Assembly: GCA_010279815.1 (NCBI GenBank)
Contig: QEOQ01000180.1
Location: 605,770 to 669,769 of the forward strand
Direction of reading: 5' to 3'
DNA length: 64,000 nt
Source: Brachionus plicatilis
Taxonomy: Eukaryota; Rotifera; Eurotatoria; Ploima; Brachionidae
Positions 46,891 through 59,100 of the stretch are shown one piece after another. Positions within the stretch are counted from its first letter, which is position 1. The number at the start of each line of letters is the position of its first letter. The notes beneath the pieces are model-generated. The model ran no database searches and was not told the origin of the DNA. It was given only the letters and a program-made list of their open reading frames with translations. The position numbers were made by a program, and so were the translations under genes.

Positions 46891-48265
46891 TATTGAACAA
46901 AAAGCAAAAGAAATATAAAAAGGATCGAGCATAAAAAGGGTTTGAATATGATATTAGTTTTCTTATTTTTAATATTATTTTTGGCTAAAAAAATAAAATT
47001 TTACTTCAATAGAAACGTGATTGCCTACTGACCCCCGATTTTTTACGATTTCAATCTTACTATGTTCACAAATGTAATCATTATATTATTTAAGATTTTA
47101 GAGATTTTTAAGAATTTTAAAAATTCAAAAAATTTCAAACCTCATTCTTCCTAAGGTGAAATAGTTATGGTTATTAATATGAAATCTTGAGATGTGATAA
47201 ACGATAAAGGGTACAAAAAATCAAAATGAATTTTATAATTTGAATAAAATTTTAGAAAAAAAACTTGAAACTTTTTACTTTATTTCACTACTGATTTTGA
47301 CCTTTAATATGCTTTTATTTTTAAATTACAGTTGTTTTTAAATTCCATTCAAGCTCAAGACTTTCGATTGGTATGTTTATCTTCAAAATAATATCAAGTT
47401 TTGGGCTTAATTAGTAGGGGTATGAAAAATTTAAAGGGGTCTGCAGACACTTTTTAGTGGGTTTGCAACTTTTGCTCAATATCAACCGAAACTTCATATA
47501 AAATGTTAAAAATCATAAAGTTTTCTGAAAGAACATAAAATTTGCAATAAATAAAAATAATTATCATGATTTAAATTTTAATTAACAAAAAGGAGACTTA
47601 AAATTAAATTAGATTATAATTTGTGAATTTGAAAATAATGAGTGAAATTTGCATTTACTTTTTAATTTAATTTTCAAAGAAAATTTTTATCTTATATAAT
47701 TTACTAAATATCATGAGGCTTTTATTTTTAATTATTAAGTAAAATTTCTGATAAATTTAGCATACAAGGTTTCGTATATTTTACCATGTTACTGCTCATA
47801 TCACTTTCTTAAAAATATTTTGAATTGTATTGATTTGACAATTTTTCTCATCATTGAATTTTTTAAAACTTTTGCTTATGAAGCTTGAATTAATAAATAA
47901 TAATATCAATTAATTTTAAAGAATACAATATATAATCAGGAATATAATAAAAAAATTAAATATTCGTTGAAAATGTATAAAAATGTATTCTAGAATTAAA
48001 ATAAAATGCATGATATATCTATCCAAAAATATAAAAAGTTATATAAATTTTTATAATATTGATTGGTACATAGAATAGGCACATTTTTTAACTAAAATTT
48101 TTTTGTTTTTTGCTTTATAGCGTATAATATTAAAAAAATCACGTTTTTTATTTTTTATCTTTATTGCTTTTAGTGCTAATTTTTATTAGAAAATATATTT
48201 GTCTTTGCGAATAAAAAAAAATATTTTCAAAAAATTTTATTGAAATTAATTAATGATAAATTTTT
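46891..48265. other. Intergenic, no gene recognised
   Basis: AT-rich, 3' of TIMM8. Nothing supported on either strand. Confidence 0.4.
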
Positions 48266-48622
48266 TTACCAAAATTTGAAGCTAGATTTTTGTTCCGGTT
48301 CAGCTTTAGGCAATTCACTCATTGAAAATTTATCATCATATATCATTTCTGAATCGGCAAAATCTGATGATGAAGACAATGTTTGCTGGGCTCGGCTTGA
48401 AAATGCTTTGACTATAAACGTGCTCGAATCAATGAATCGTTCTACACAATTGACCAGACATGATTCGGTTTTACCGTCAAATCTGGACACATTGGGATTT
48501 GTAACACATAAATCCCAGCATTCTAGTGTTAGTTTTTCAGCAGTTTTTTTCATTCGTGAACTTTGTTCCATTTCGGCAACAAAACGAGCTAATTCAGGAT
48601 CAGACTCAATTAATTTTTCCAT
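48266..48622 (-). CDS. TIMM8: TIMM8 small Tim chaperone
   Basis: A single exon of 118 codons starting MEKLIESDPELARFVAEMEQ. The small-Tim twin CX3C motif is present as CWDLC (Cys35/Cys39) and CLVNC (Cys55/Cys59), followed by VERFIDSSTFIV, the Tim8 hallmark. With TIMM13 it forms a hexameric chaperone in the mitochondrial intermembrane space that passes hydrophobic precursors to TIM22. The C-terminal 45 residues (Ser-rich, then SELPKAEPEQKSSFKFW) extend beyond the usual family length of about 90-97 aa and have no recognised role. The lack of introns contrasts with most neighbours. Confidence 0.93.
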   Translation of the reverse strand: MEKLIESDPELARFVAEMEQSSRMKKTAEKLTLECWDLCVTNPNVSRFDGKTESCLVNCVERFIDSSTFIVKAFSSRAQQTLSSSSDFADSEMIYDDKFSMSELPKAEPEQKSSFKFW

Positions 48623-49404
48623 TTTTTTTTATTTAATCTAGGATTAAATTTATTTATGAATTGTCAAATTCAGAGGGTAATTAAAACTAATTTTTGTTCT
48701 ATATTATTTAAATAAAAAAAAATTAAATTTTTTTTAAAAAAATATTAATTACTAATTTTTTAAACTGATCTGAATTATTTAATTATTTTTTCTTATCATA
48801 TTTAAAAAAATTAAAATAAAACTAAAAAACTTTATTTAATGCAAAAATGTGAGATCATAAATACCGGAAATGACTATGAAAAGAATTCGGAGTTAATAAA
48901 TCCAAATTTTATTGAAGGAAAGATAAAAAACAATTAATTTGTTAACTAGTCTTCTCTCATCTAATTTTAATGAATTTTTTCGAAGTAAATCAAATTTTCT
49001 TTTTTGTAGAGATTAATTAACAGATGAAAATTAATGACTCTTAAATTCTAATTATTTCATTTACTTTTTTACTGATATTTGAAATTAATTTTATAATTGT
49101 TTTTAAACATGCGGAAGTTTTTTGATTACAGATTGATGATAACTCTAAATTTTCAAATTTATATCTCATTTTAAATGGAAAAATTGTTGCAAGTTAGTTT
49201 CCTTTTTTAAAATATTTTCTAAAAAAAAAACATTTTAATTTTTCAGTCAATTTATTTTAAAGCTTGACCAAACGCTTTTTTTTTAAATTAAAAAAAAAAT
49301 TAAACAAAATAAAATATTTATTCGATTCCAATTTTAAAAAGATTTACATTTCTGAATTTAAATTTTTACAGCTAGAAAAAAAAATAAGCATTATATCTTA
49401 TAGT
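48623..49404. other. Intergenic, no gene recognised
   Basis: AT-rich spacer between the 3' end of RFC3 and the 5' end of TIMM8, which are on the same strand. No feature recognised. Confidence 0.4.
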
Positions 49405-52400
49405 TTATATACATCCAGCAAGACTAGACTCAAGATATTTTTTATAAACTGACATGAATTTGACTACAAAAGCCTCTAAATAAAATATTTGCTTGTCACC
49501 TAAATTCATTTTGTGCTCCATGTCAGCAGCAATTTCAACAATCTGTGGCTTCAATTGGCCATCACAAATCAAAAGCAGCTCTTTTAACAGACCCTTAAAA
49601 ATCAGATCTGCAGGGATACAATGGCACAACAACTCGTACAATCTGTCTCTAGTCTGCATTATTCTCTCAACGGACTGTTGCTGCACAATCTGACGTGCAG
49701 TCTCACGCAGAAAAAGCTCCCAATCTGGCTCATTAATTTCCTGGTCATTTGTAAATGGATAATGGGAAATGTATGCTGTTTCGCACAATAACATGGCTCT
49801 TCTTAAATTTCTATTCGATTTGGCTGCAATTTTATTTAACAAATCTTGAGAAATAGAGATACCCTCAGACTTACAGACTTGTTTTATTATTAGAACAATT
49901 TGGTCGTTTGTCGGAGCTGGTACTCTTAGCGACAAGCAACGACTTCTAACTGCCGGAATGACTCTAGTAGTTGAATTACAGCACAAAATTAACCGACAAG
50001 TATTCATATATTTTTCCATGGTTCTACGCAATGCGTGCTGAGCGTCTTTGGTAAGCTTGTCCACTTCAGTCAATACTACAACTTTAAAGCTTTTTTGGGT
50101 CTGAGCGTCTAATTGATTTGTTTGAGCAATTGTTTTAATCATTTCCTGTATTACAATTCGGTCATAAATTCCGGCATCGCTGGCATTTACTTCAATGTGG
50201 TAATTGCTAGCCAATGTTGTCATTTCAATGGTTTTTTTCGACGGAGTCTCAAATTGCTGTCGCTCTATGCGTAACTTTTCAACACCAGGTCCATACAACT
50301 CTCTTAGAGCGCACATGATTCGAGTTTTTTTGCCAGCACCATTCGGACCATAGACCAAAAGATGTGGAAAGTCTTCAGAATGCACCTTTAAATGAGTAAT
50401 TATTACCAATATTCAACAAAGTTAATTAAGTGCTGAAAATCGCCTTGTTGGATAATTTCAAATTTTACCAACTTTAAACTCAATTAGATTTTTTAATTGA
50501 TTAAAATTCTAGAATCACTATTTTTTTCTTTTTTACTTTTTGTTTGGAATTTTGATGTTATTTAAGCTTTAGTTTTAAAATGAAGAAGCAAGTGCTCGAT
50601 ATAGATAAAAAAATAATTAAAAAATATAATTTTGATACGATTTAGAAAAATTAATAAGAATAATATCAGTTATGCAAATTTAGGAAAAAAAATTTTTTTT
50701 TAGTAATTTTAGTTAGAAAATAATAAATCGCCAAAAAATATTAGCGAGAAATATTAGTCATCTAAAAGATTAGCTCCGACTCCGACTCTGATTTCTTTTT
50801 TGCTTTTTAATTAAAAAAGCCAAAAGTTTTTTTTTTTGAAATAAGTGGGTTTTGTGAATTTCAAATACAAATTGAACAAAAAAACTTCATTTTTTGATTT
50901 ATTAAAATTAAATTTAATAAAAACTATTAGAAAAAATACTGCTACATTGTGCAACAAACTTTAATGCAACTTTTATTCCTAAAAAAATTTTTTTTTATTT
51001 TTTTTTAGTAAATCAAATTAAAAATCTATTTAAATCTTATTGATTCTTTATTTTTGTCATTTTTTACACGAGAAAAATTTTTTAGGTTAAAAAGGTGAAA
51101 AAAAGTATATTTCACTATGTTGCAGTATTTATTCTAATATTTTTTAATATTTTCAATCTTAATTGATCAAAAAATGACGAATTTTTGTTCAATTTGTATT
51201 TGAAATTCACAATACCAACAAATGCAATTATTTAAATATAATTATTATAATATTGTGGAAAAAACTCTACAAATTTTAAAGGAAATTAACTTTTATAAAC
51301 AGTGTTTTTGGTATTGTGAAATTCAAATACAAATTGAACAAAATTTCTTCCTTTTTTGATGAATCAAAATTAAAATTAATAAAATATACTTAAAAAAATA
51401 CTGCAACAAAGTGTAACATACTTTGTTGCACCTATTTTACTTATAATAGTTTTTCTCATGTTTTAATAAAACAAAAAATAAAATATCAATAAGATTTAAA
51501 TTGATTATTGGTTAAATTTACAAAAAAAAATAAAATAATAATTTTATTTTAGGTAATAAAGGTGCAACATAATATTTTGCATTTTGTTGCAGTATTTTTT
51601 TAAGAATATCTTATTAACTTTGATTTTAATTCATCAAAAAAGGAAGAAATTTTGTTCAATTTGTATTAATTTTGTATAAATTTTGTTCTGTTGAACTGAA
51701 TTTCTCACAAAACTGAATAAATTTGATAAATAATCGTATAATAAATCAAAATCTATACTAAAAGTAATGTTAAAGCCATTCCTTCGTTTTTCTCTGATGA
51801 AACTTTACTTTTAAAGAGTTAAATTATAAAAGTAAACTTTTTGTTGGAAAAAATATTTCGCTTTTATAGTTTAAAATCTAATAGAAGAGTTTGCTAAACA
51901 AAAATACGGCACAAGGGAATTTTAAAAAATCTGCCAGATATTAAGAAACGATTTAGAACCAAATGACAAAATCTCTCAAAAAAATTTAATAAAATGTCAA
52001 TTTTAATGGATAATTCCTAAATTCCGGAATGATAAAAATTTTCATATTTTTTGGTAATTGCTCAAAGATTAATTTAAAATTTTTGGTTGTTAAAAGGTAT
52101 TGTGAATTTATTTAAAATTAAATCAATTCAAGAAAACCTTAATAATATAATAAATAATTAATAATTTAGTAGAAAAAACATCTTAGCTAAATTAATTATT
52201 TGTCATCATTTTTTGTTAAAATTTTTGTTAAAAAATCCGAAGCCTTGTGCTTGAGCACTACAGTCAGTTACTGGGGCTACCCGGTTATGTAATCAGCTGA
52301 TAAAGTAAACTTTACTAAATTTTGAAACATTTGAAATAGTAAAATTTACTTAGACGTAAAATAAATGGAAGGCCCCAGTGGCTTAAATTGCATATGTCCC

Positions 52401-53079
52401 GCACTCAAAAAAAAAACTTTTTTCATTTTTAAAATTTTAAAATTTTTTTAAGTGATATTTTTTATAATAATATTTGTAATGATAACCAAATTTAAATAAT
52501 TATAACTAAATTTAACAAATGATAACTAAATTCCTAAAATATTTTTCTTTTAAATTTTTTGTTTACATTTTACCTTGATAACAAAACCGGGTAGACCCGA
52601 GTTACTTACTCAAATGATTTGAAAAGCCCTTTCACTCACCGTTTAGGTGCACAGCACTCATACCTGCACGAAAACTGATAAATTTTGCAATGAATTATCT
52701 CGTATCACCAAATATTTCATTAGATTTACTAATTATTTTTAGTATTAATATTATTAATCCAGTTTAATTGCTTGTTTTATCTGATTTAGAGAGTGAGAAA
52801 TATTTTTGTAATCTGACATCAAAGTTTTGTAAAGAATTTCGATGTTCCATTAAACATTTGCTCACAGCAAAAAAATTAAAATTTTTGAATTAATCAAAAA
52901 ATATTAATTTATTTTGAAAAACTAATGAATGAAGTTGATTTTTCAAGTTCGATTTCCAACACTGCCCAGATATTTGATTTCAAATAGATTACTAGTTTTT
53001 TTAGCTGTTCAGCTTGTTCTTTATGATAGTCAAGAAGACCGAGCTCTTTGGGTCTGTGTTTATCGCACCACAAAGACAT
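49405..53079 (-). CDS. RFC3: Replication factor C subunit 3 (RFC3)
   Basis: A clamp-loader AAA+ subunit that helps load PCNA. Exon 1 (52993-53079) encodes MSLWCDKHRPKELGLLDYHK then EQAEQLKKL. Exon 2 (49405-50385) continues in phase 0 with VHSEDFPHLLVYGPNGAGKK (Walker A), NYHIEVNASDAG, VVLTEVDKLTKDAQHALRRT (Walker B region), NSTTRVIPAVRSRCLSLRVP (SRC motif) and the collar domain ending KKYLESSLAGCI. The total of about 355 aa matches the family. The intron is 2,607 bp and carries at least three repeat elements. The usual eukaryotic N-terminal signature WVDKYRP reads WCDKHRP here. A translation of exon 2 alone would miss the start and use a false Met in the intron. Confidence 0.96.
50848..51216. 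mobile_element. Palindromic MITE, GGTATTGTG family, copy A
   Basis: The ends are GGTTTTGTGAATTTCAAATA and the reverse-complement-like TATTTGAAATTCACAATACC. The arms include CAAATTGAACAAAA and AATACTGCTACATTGTGCAA. It lies in the RFC3 intron. No matching target duplication, so the ends may have drifted. Confidence 0.75.
51310..51667. mobile_element. Palindromic MITE, GGTATTGTG family, copy B
   Basis: It starts GGTATTGTGAAATTCAAATA and keeps the inner arms ATACTGCAACAAAGTG / TTTTGCATTTTGTTGCAGTA. The right end is degraded after TTGTTCAATTTGTATT. It sits about 95 bp from copy A in the same RFC3 intron. Confidence 0.75.
52268..52615. repeat. Candidate TIR element with CTACCCGGTT ends
   Basis: CAGTTACTGGGGCTACCCGG followed by TTATGTAATCA near 52268 pairs with TGATAACAAAACCGGGTAGA followed by CCCGAGTTACT ending near 52610. 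These are among the few GC-rich blocks in the RFC3 intron. No target duplication is evident. The interior is low-complexity. Confidence 0.5.
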
Positions 53080-53199
53080 TTTTGACAACTAATCATATAT
53101 CATTTTAAAAAGATTATTTTATAATAATTGTGAAAAGCTTTTAAATGCTTTAAATTGAGAGTAAATTAAAAATTTCTGTTTTCACTTTTTTTTTTTTTA

Positions 53200-56100
53200 T
53201 TAATCGAACATAAAATTCAAATCTTTTGAACTTGAATCCGAATCGCTGAATTGGTCTTGGTCTTGTTTTTTTTTAAGCTTTTTTCCAGCTTTGGAAGAGT
53301 CGTGTTTTTTTATTTGTTTAAGTGAGGTATTTGTTTTTCCGTACTTTTTCTCACACAGACGCTTGTGTGCAGCCAGTTTTTTTCTCTCACTAAAACACTT
53401 CATACAAATGTCACAACTGCTATTTTGGCGAATGATTTTTACCAATTCAGAGGAGTTTATCTGGTCACTTTGGTCCGAAAGGAAGCTTTCAAAGCTCTTT
53501 TTACTTGACTTAATTACGTCAAGCACAAGTTGGGAACTTGACGAAAAAGGAACATTCATGCTCAACAAGGTCTCAATGCTTGAACAAAAATTAGTAATGA
53601 GGAAGTGAGCCGGCCACACCGAAGCTAAAATTACTTGGACAAAGATCGTTTGTATAATGAATTGAGATCAAATATATCCTCGGTTTTATTATTTTCCTCA
53701 CTATCTGACTTTGGCCGGTTAGAACAGTTTTTTTCGCCTAAAAATAATTCAATCTTTTTACTTTCAAAGTTTTTGGAATAAAAGTCAGTCTCACTTTGCT
53801 TAGCTCTTGATGTCTCCAAATTAATGTGATAGTATTTATGCTTAAGAAAGGCGAACCGGTTATTGAGATTTAAGTTACATATACAGCATTGGTATTCTTA
53901 AAAAAAAAGGATGAATGTTAGTCCCAGTAGTCAAATTTAGTAAACAAATGTTTAACTTTTAATTAATAATAGTAACAGATTGACTATTAGTAAAACGAAA
54001 AAAACTGTCCTCTTTAAATGTCTGTGAAACTAAAATTTTGTATTGTTTAAAAAATTTATTTTTTTAAGTATTAACTAAATTAAGTTTTGTTTATTTGAGC
54101 CAAAGAGTCTGATTGTTTGTTTTTGTTAATTCAAGGTCTAAGTCTGTCACCAAACAATGGCTTTAGAGTCTTTATTTTAACACGGTTAAAAAAATAAGTT
54201 TAAAAAAATTTACATCAAAATTTGATAATAAAATTTTAACAACAAAAAAAAGAAAAATTTCTTTAAAATAAAAGATTAGATGTGTAAGCTTGAATGCATC
54301 GAACAGTTAGGTGATTACTGAGATATTTTTCAGGGATGAAACTTCAGGCACTATAACATAGAGCCCGAACAGCAATTTAAAATTGTATAAAAAATACATT
54401 TAATTTTAAAAAATAATAATAATACATCAAACGGAAACTACTTTACATACGAAAATGTGTCTCTTGGAATTGACATCTCTTCCCGGTCTATGAACACATT
54501 AACCTAATTTGCTTCACAATTACTTATCCCATTTTAATTACTAAATATTGGACCTATTTACAATTGTGTGTATAAAATAACTCGTCTCGCTACAGACTAG
54601 ATTTAAATTCAATCTCGGTTACTATTATTAATTACTTGTTTGGCGTTTGACGAATATCCAAAAGTGTTTAAGATTTGATTAGTTCGAATTTTAATCATTT
54701 ATTATTATTATTTTTGGATCATCACCACATATTATATAAAACAAAACCTTTTTCGTGATTTTCGGATACATGTTTTCGCAATTGCTTGGCCGAGTTGAAC
54801 ATTTCCGGACATCGAGCACAGGTATATACTTAAAAGATGAAATTAATTAAAATATTAACATTTTATAAACTTCAGAAGATTTTTAAAAATACACAATTTG
54901 ATTTAAAAAAAAAATAAAAATTTATTTAAATTTTTTTTTTTTAATTCTTGAAAAAATATAACAATTTTTGTTTCCTCTATTTATTTATGTATTTTCCCAC
55001 TATTTCGCATTGAAAATTCAAATTTTTTATGGACAAGTCGTATTTTAGACATTCAAGTTTAAATTTAAAAAAAATAAAATTTATTATCATGACACAAATG
55101 ATTGCTTAAGCTGATTAATTGAAACCAAAAAATCTGCCATGCTGAATTTATATTTAAACTAAAGATTGTTCAAGCTTTTAATTTTGATCTCATATTAATC
55201 AGATTTTCTGATAAAATTGTATTTTATATGTGGAACAACATTCTTAATAAAAGCAAATAAAAGCGATTCCAGAAATAGTTTTGTGTTACTTTACTTAAAA
55301 CTATGTGTTATTATATAAAGAAAAATCTTGAAAGGAAATCTTTTTTTAAAAAAACGATATGATAATCTACTAAGTAAAAACTATAAAATTTATGGTATTG
55401 TGAAATTCAAATAAAAATTGAAAAAAGATTCATCCTTTTTTTGATTAATTAAAAATAAAGTTAAAAAATATACTTAAAAAAATACTGCAACATACTTTAT
55501 TTCACCTTTATTATCTAAAATAATTTTTCTCATGTTTTAATAAGACAAAAAATTAAATATCTGTAGATTTAAATTGATTATTGGTTTAAATCATTAAAAA
55601 AAAGAAAACAATGATTTTATTTTAATAAAGGTACAGCAAAGTATATTGCACTTAGTTGCAGTATTTTTTAAGTATATTTTATTTACTTTATTTTTAATTC
55701 ATCAAAAAAGGAAGAATTTTTGTTCAATTTGTAATTGAATTTCACAATACCAATTTTATGAACAACATTTATAATTTGGACAAAGATTCAAAATCATCCA
55801 TAATCAAAAAAAGTCATTTTTACAGTTCAGTAAAATTTTAAACTTTTAAAAATTATTTCTTTAAGTATAACAACCATTAATTGACAAAACTTGCAGGCTG
55901 AACAATTTGATGCAATAATGGTTATTCCATTTTGTGGCACTTACAGACACATTTTTTTTATTTGATTTTCTATTATTTTGTACAATAAAATTGTATGACT
56001 GTTCTAAATGTCACAATGTCTTACCATCAGAGTTGTTCCTCAAGTAGCTTTTTTTCTCAAGTCTTTCGACCTAAAAGTCAAGTCAAGTCTAAATTTGACT

Positions 56101-59100
56101 TGACTTTTCTTAGTTTTTTGGGGCGATTTATCTTTCCCAGTAGCATTTTCAACGATGTTTTCCATGTATTTTTATAAATAGTTTTTAATTTTTTTCAAAA
56201 GATTGATTTATAAATTTATAATTTTTTTGTTAACAAAATGATTCAATTAAAAATGTAAACGTTTAAGAGATTTTAGAGAAAAAAAAATTCAAGTTCAATT
56301 TTTACAAAAACTATAATTTAGTAAAAATGAAATCAAACAAAACATCAACTTAAGTAATTATTTAACTTTTTACTCATTAAAAAAATTCCAGTCAAGTTGT
56401 GACTTGGACTTGACTCAAGACTTGAGGAACAACTCTGCTTACCATATAAAAAGCTTTTTCTCCAATAGAACCACAGATTAATGGAATTATTTGCCAAGTG
56501 AAAAGTTTAAAAAAGCAGTGTGTCTGCTTGATAAGAAACAAAAGAAAAAGTATTCATTCTGACTTGAGCTGGTACAACTTAAATACACAAATAATTTTTA
56601 ATTTAATTACTACAGATAGTTTTTAATTTAATTTATGATTATGAAATTGATTCACTTTTTTTATAAGAATTTTAGATAATAATTCAAATGATAATAATGA
56701 TTTAAATATGAAATAATTTTTAAAACAATATTTAATTTTGTTCCGATGATTCTTTAAATAAATTTTTTTCAAAGGTAAAAATTGATTTTTTAAATCAAAA
56801 TTCAGTCTTTGAAATAATCCTAAAGATAAATTGAAATTTTCAATCTAATATTTTGGACTTTAAATTTCAAAGTTTAAACATAAGCTGAATTTTAAAAAAT
56901 TTTGTTTTTAGCTTAAAAAATTCAACCTTATTGAGAGCGTCATCAGAAAAAAATTTTTTTATAATCATTATTCGCCAAATTTCTCCAGTTCCTTTGCTTA
57001 TATTTAATCCTTTTAATTAAGTAAAAGAATTTTTTAAAAAGAAAAAAAAATTCAAAATTGTTTTTTAAATTGTACGACTTGAATGATGAAAAAAACTTCT
57101 TACTTTTTCCGTCTTTTTCATCTTCACCATGCTGAGAATTTTCGTCACATTCATCTTTAACGAGCATTTTAACATCATTCTGCTCATTAGGTTCAAAATG
57201 AGTTTGAATTTGTACCGTTTCATTGTGATTGTTATCCAAATCAGAAAAATTAATCAATCCATGGCAGTCTTGGACCAAAGAATTTTCATGTTGTTCGGTC
57301 TTGATTAAAATTGAATTGACTAGATCTGGTCCATTTTGGGCAAAATTTGAATTAATTCCAACCATAGAATTGGAATCATTGATTGTAACTGAAGAATTTA
57401 AGTTATTCGCATCGACTGCATTGGATTGCATTGAATTTAAACAATTTAGATTAATATTTGAATTTTTTATCATCATTCCATTATTATTACTATTTTGAGC
57501 AGAGTTCGAATCTACAGAATTGGCTGGTATGACTTGGATAGCAGATGGCTGGTAAATTAATTGAGGTTGGTTCGGTTGAATGATTAACGGCGTGCTGTTC
57601 AAGGTCAAAAAAGTCGTGTTCCCATTATTAATTGATGCCAAACTCAACGGGGTTATGTTATTGTTTTGAGAGTTTCCCAATTGTGACTGGTGAATAGAGC
57701 CCAGAGTGGTCAAAGTAATTCCACCGATACCATTCGATGTAGCTACCAAAGTTAAGGGTGAATTGTTGTTTAGGTTCAAAGGCTGGTGATGGTTGACATT
57801 TTTATTGGAAATGCATGACACCTGATTATTAGGTGTCAGTGTGGGGTCAGGTTTAGGTTCATTTTGATTAACGGAGTTAATCACTTGAGCTATTGTGTTG
57901 TTTATTGATGAGGAAACTACGTTTCCGGACGAGATTTGGCTTGTTTTGGTGCTCAAATCTGGTGATGGATTGTTCGGATTCGAGTCGCTATTGTTTGCCA
58001 AGCTACAATTGCTACTGGAACTCTTGTTCAATTTTCGTTTAACTTTTAAATGAACGTTTTCAATGTGACGCTTTACATTGTATTTATTGGCAAAAGTTTT
58101 GGTACAACCTGGATATTCACATCTTTAATTGAAGAAAAAAGTTTCAAAATTTTAGCTTTAATTTAAAATGCAATATTTCAAATGCTTGGCGCACCGTTTT
58201 TTAATTTAGTTTTGATCGGTTTGAAAAAAAATTTCGCATTTAGAAAATTAATCTTCAAAAATGTTTTAGTTTTAGCTTCATTGTTTAATTTTTTAACAAT
58301 ATAATTATTTTTGTGTCGATCATATTTAAAACAATTCAGAATTTAAGTAAAATCGTTTCATTACCAAAAATTCATTAACTGTTTTGATTGAATAAAAAAT
58401 AAGAAAAAATAAATTATCTAATTTTTTAAGGAAAGTCTTCGAAATTTTAAACACTTTTATAATTTTTTTAATTATTGTTTTTAATTTTTTAGTAAATTAT
58501 TTTATCTGGTCCATATGCTAAAATAATGGCTATAATTGATATTTTTAAAATCTTAGAAAATTATTATTTCATTTTTTCGTTTGATATTTTTATTAATTTT
58601 TAATTATTTCATCTTTTGAACAATTTTTTCAAATCAAAAATTGATATTTATTAAGTTTTACGTAGCCTTTCTTGAGCAGCCATCTGATTTTAGTAGGTGT
58701 TTAAGATACACAAAACTAGGAATAAAAAACTAAACAATAATTTAAAAGTTAAAAATGATAGTTATTAAACAATTAATAAAATAAAGTAAAATTCAAGAAT
58801 GAAATTTGATTCTTTCTTCATATTAGTTTTATAATCCAATTTTTAATTAACTTGATTTGCGAAGCATTCATTTTTAAAAGTAAAATCGATGAATCGTAAA
58901 CATTTTTCAAAAACTATCGTTACTTCTAATTAATAAAGATGTCATTTGAAATTGTCATAATTTTTTAATTAATTAGATTAGGTTTAACCAGAACTCAAAT
59001 TAATGCAAATTTGAACATTTAAAAATTTAAAAAAAATAATTTAAATATTAAAAAATTTTATATCAAACTTAAATATCATACTTAGATTTTTTTTAAATTA

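Noticed and set aside
53631..53819. Apparent frameshift between the fifth and sixth zinc-finger exons
   Set aside because: A 77-bp GT..AG intron (53625-53701) in the right phase explains it without an error.
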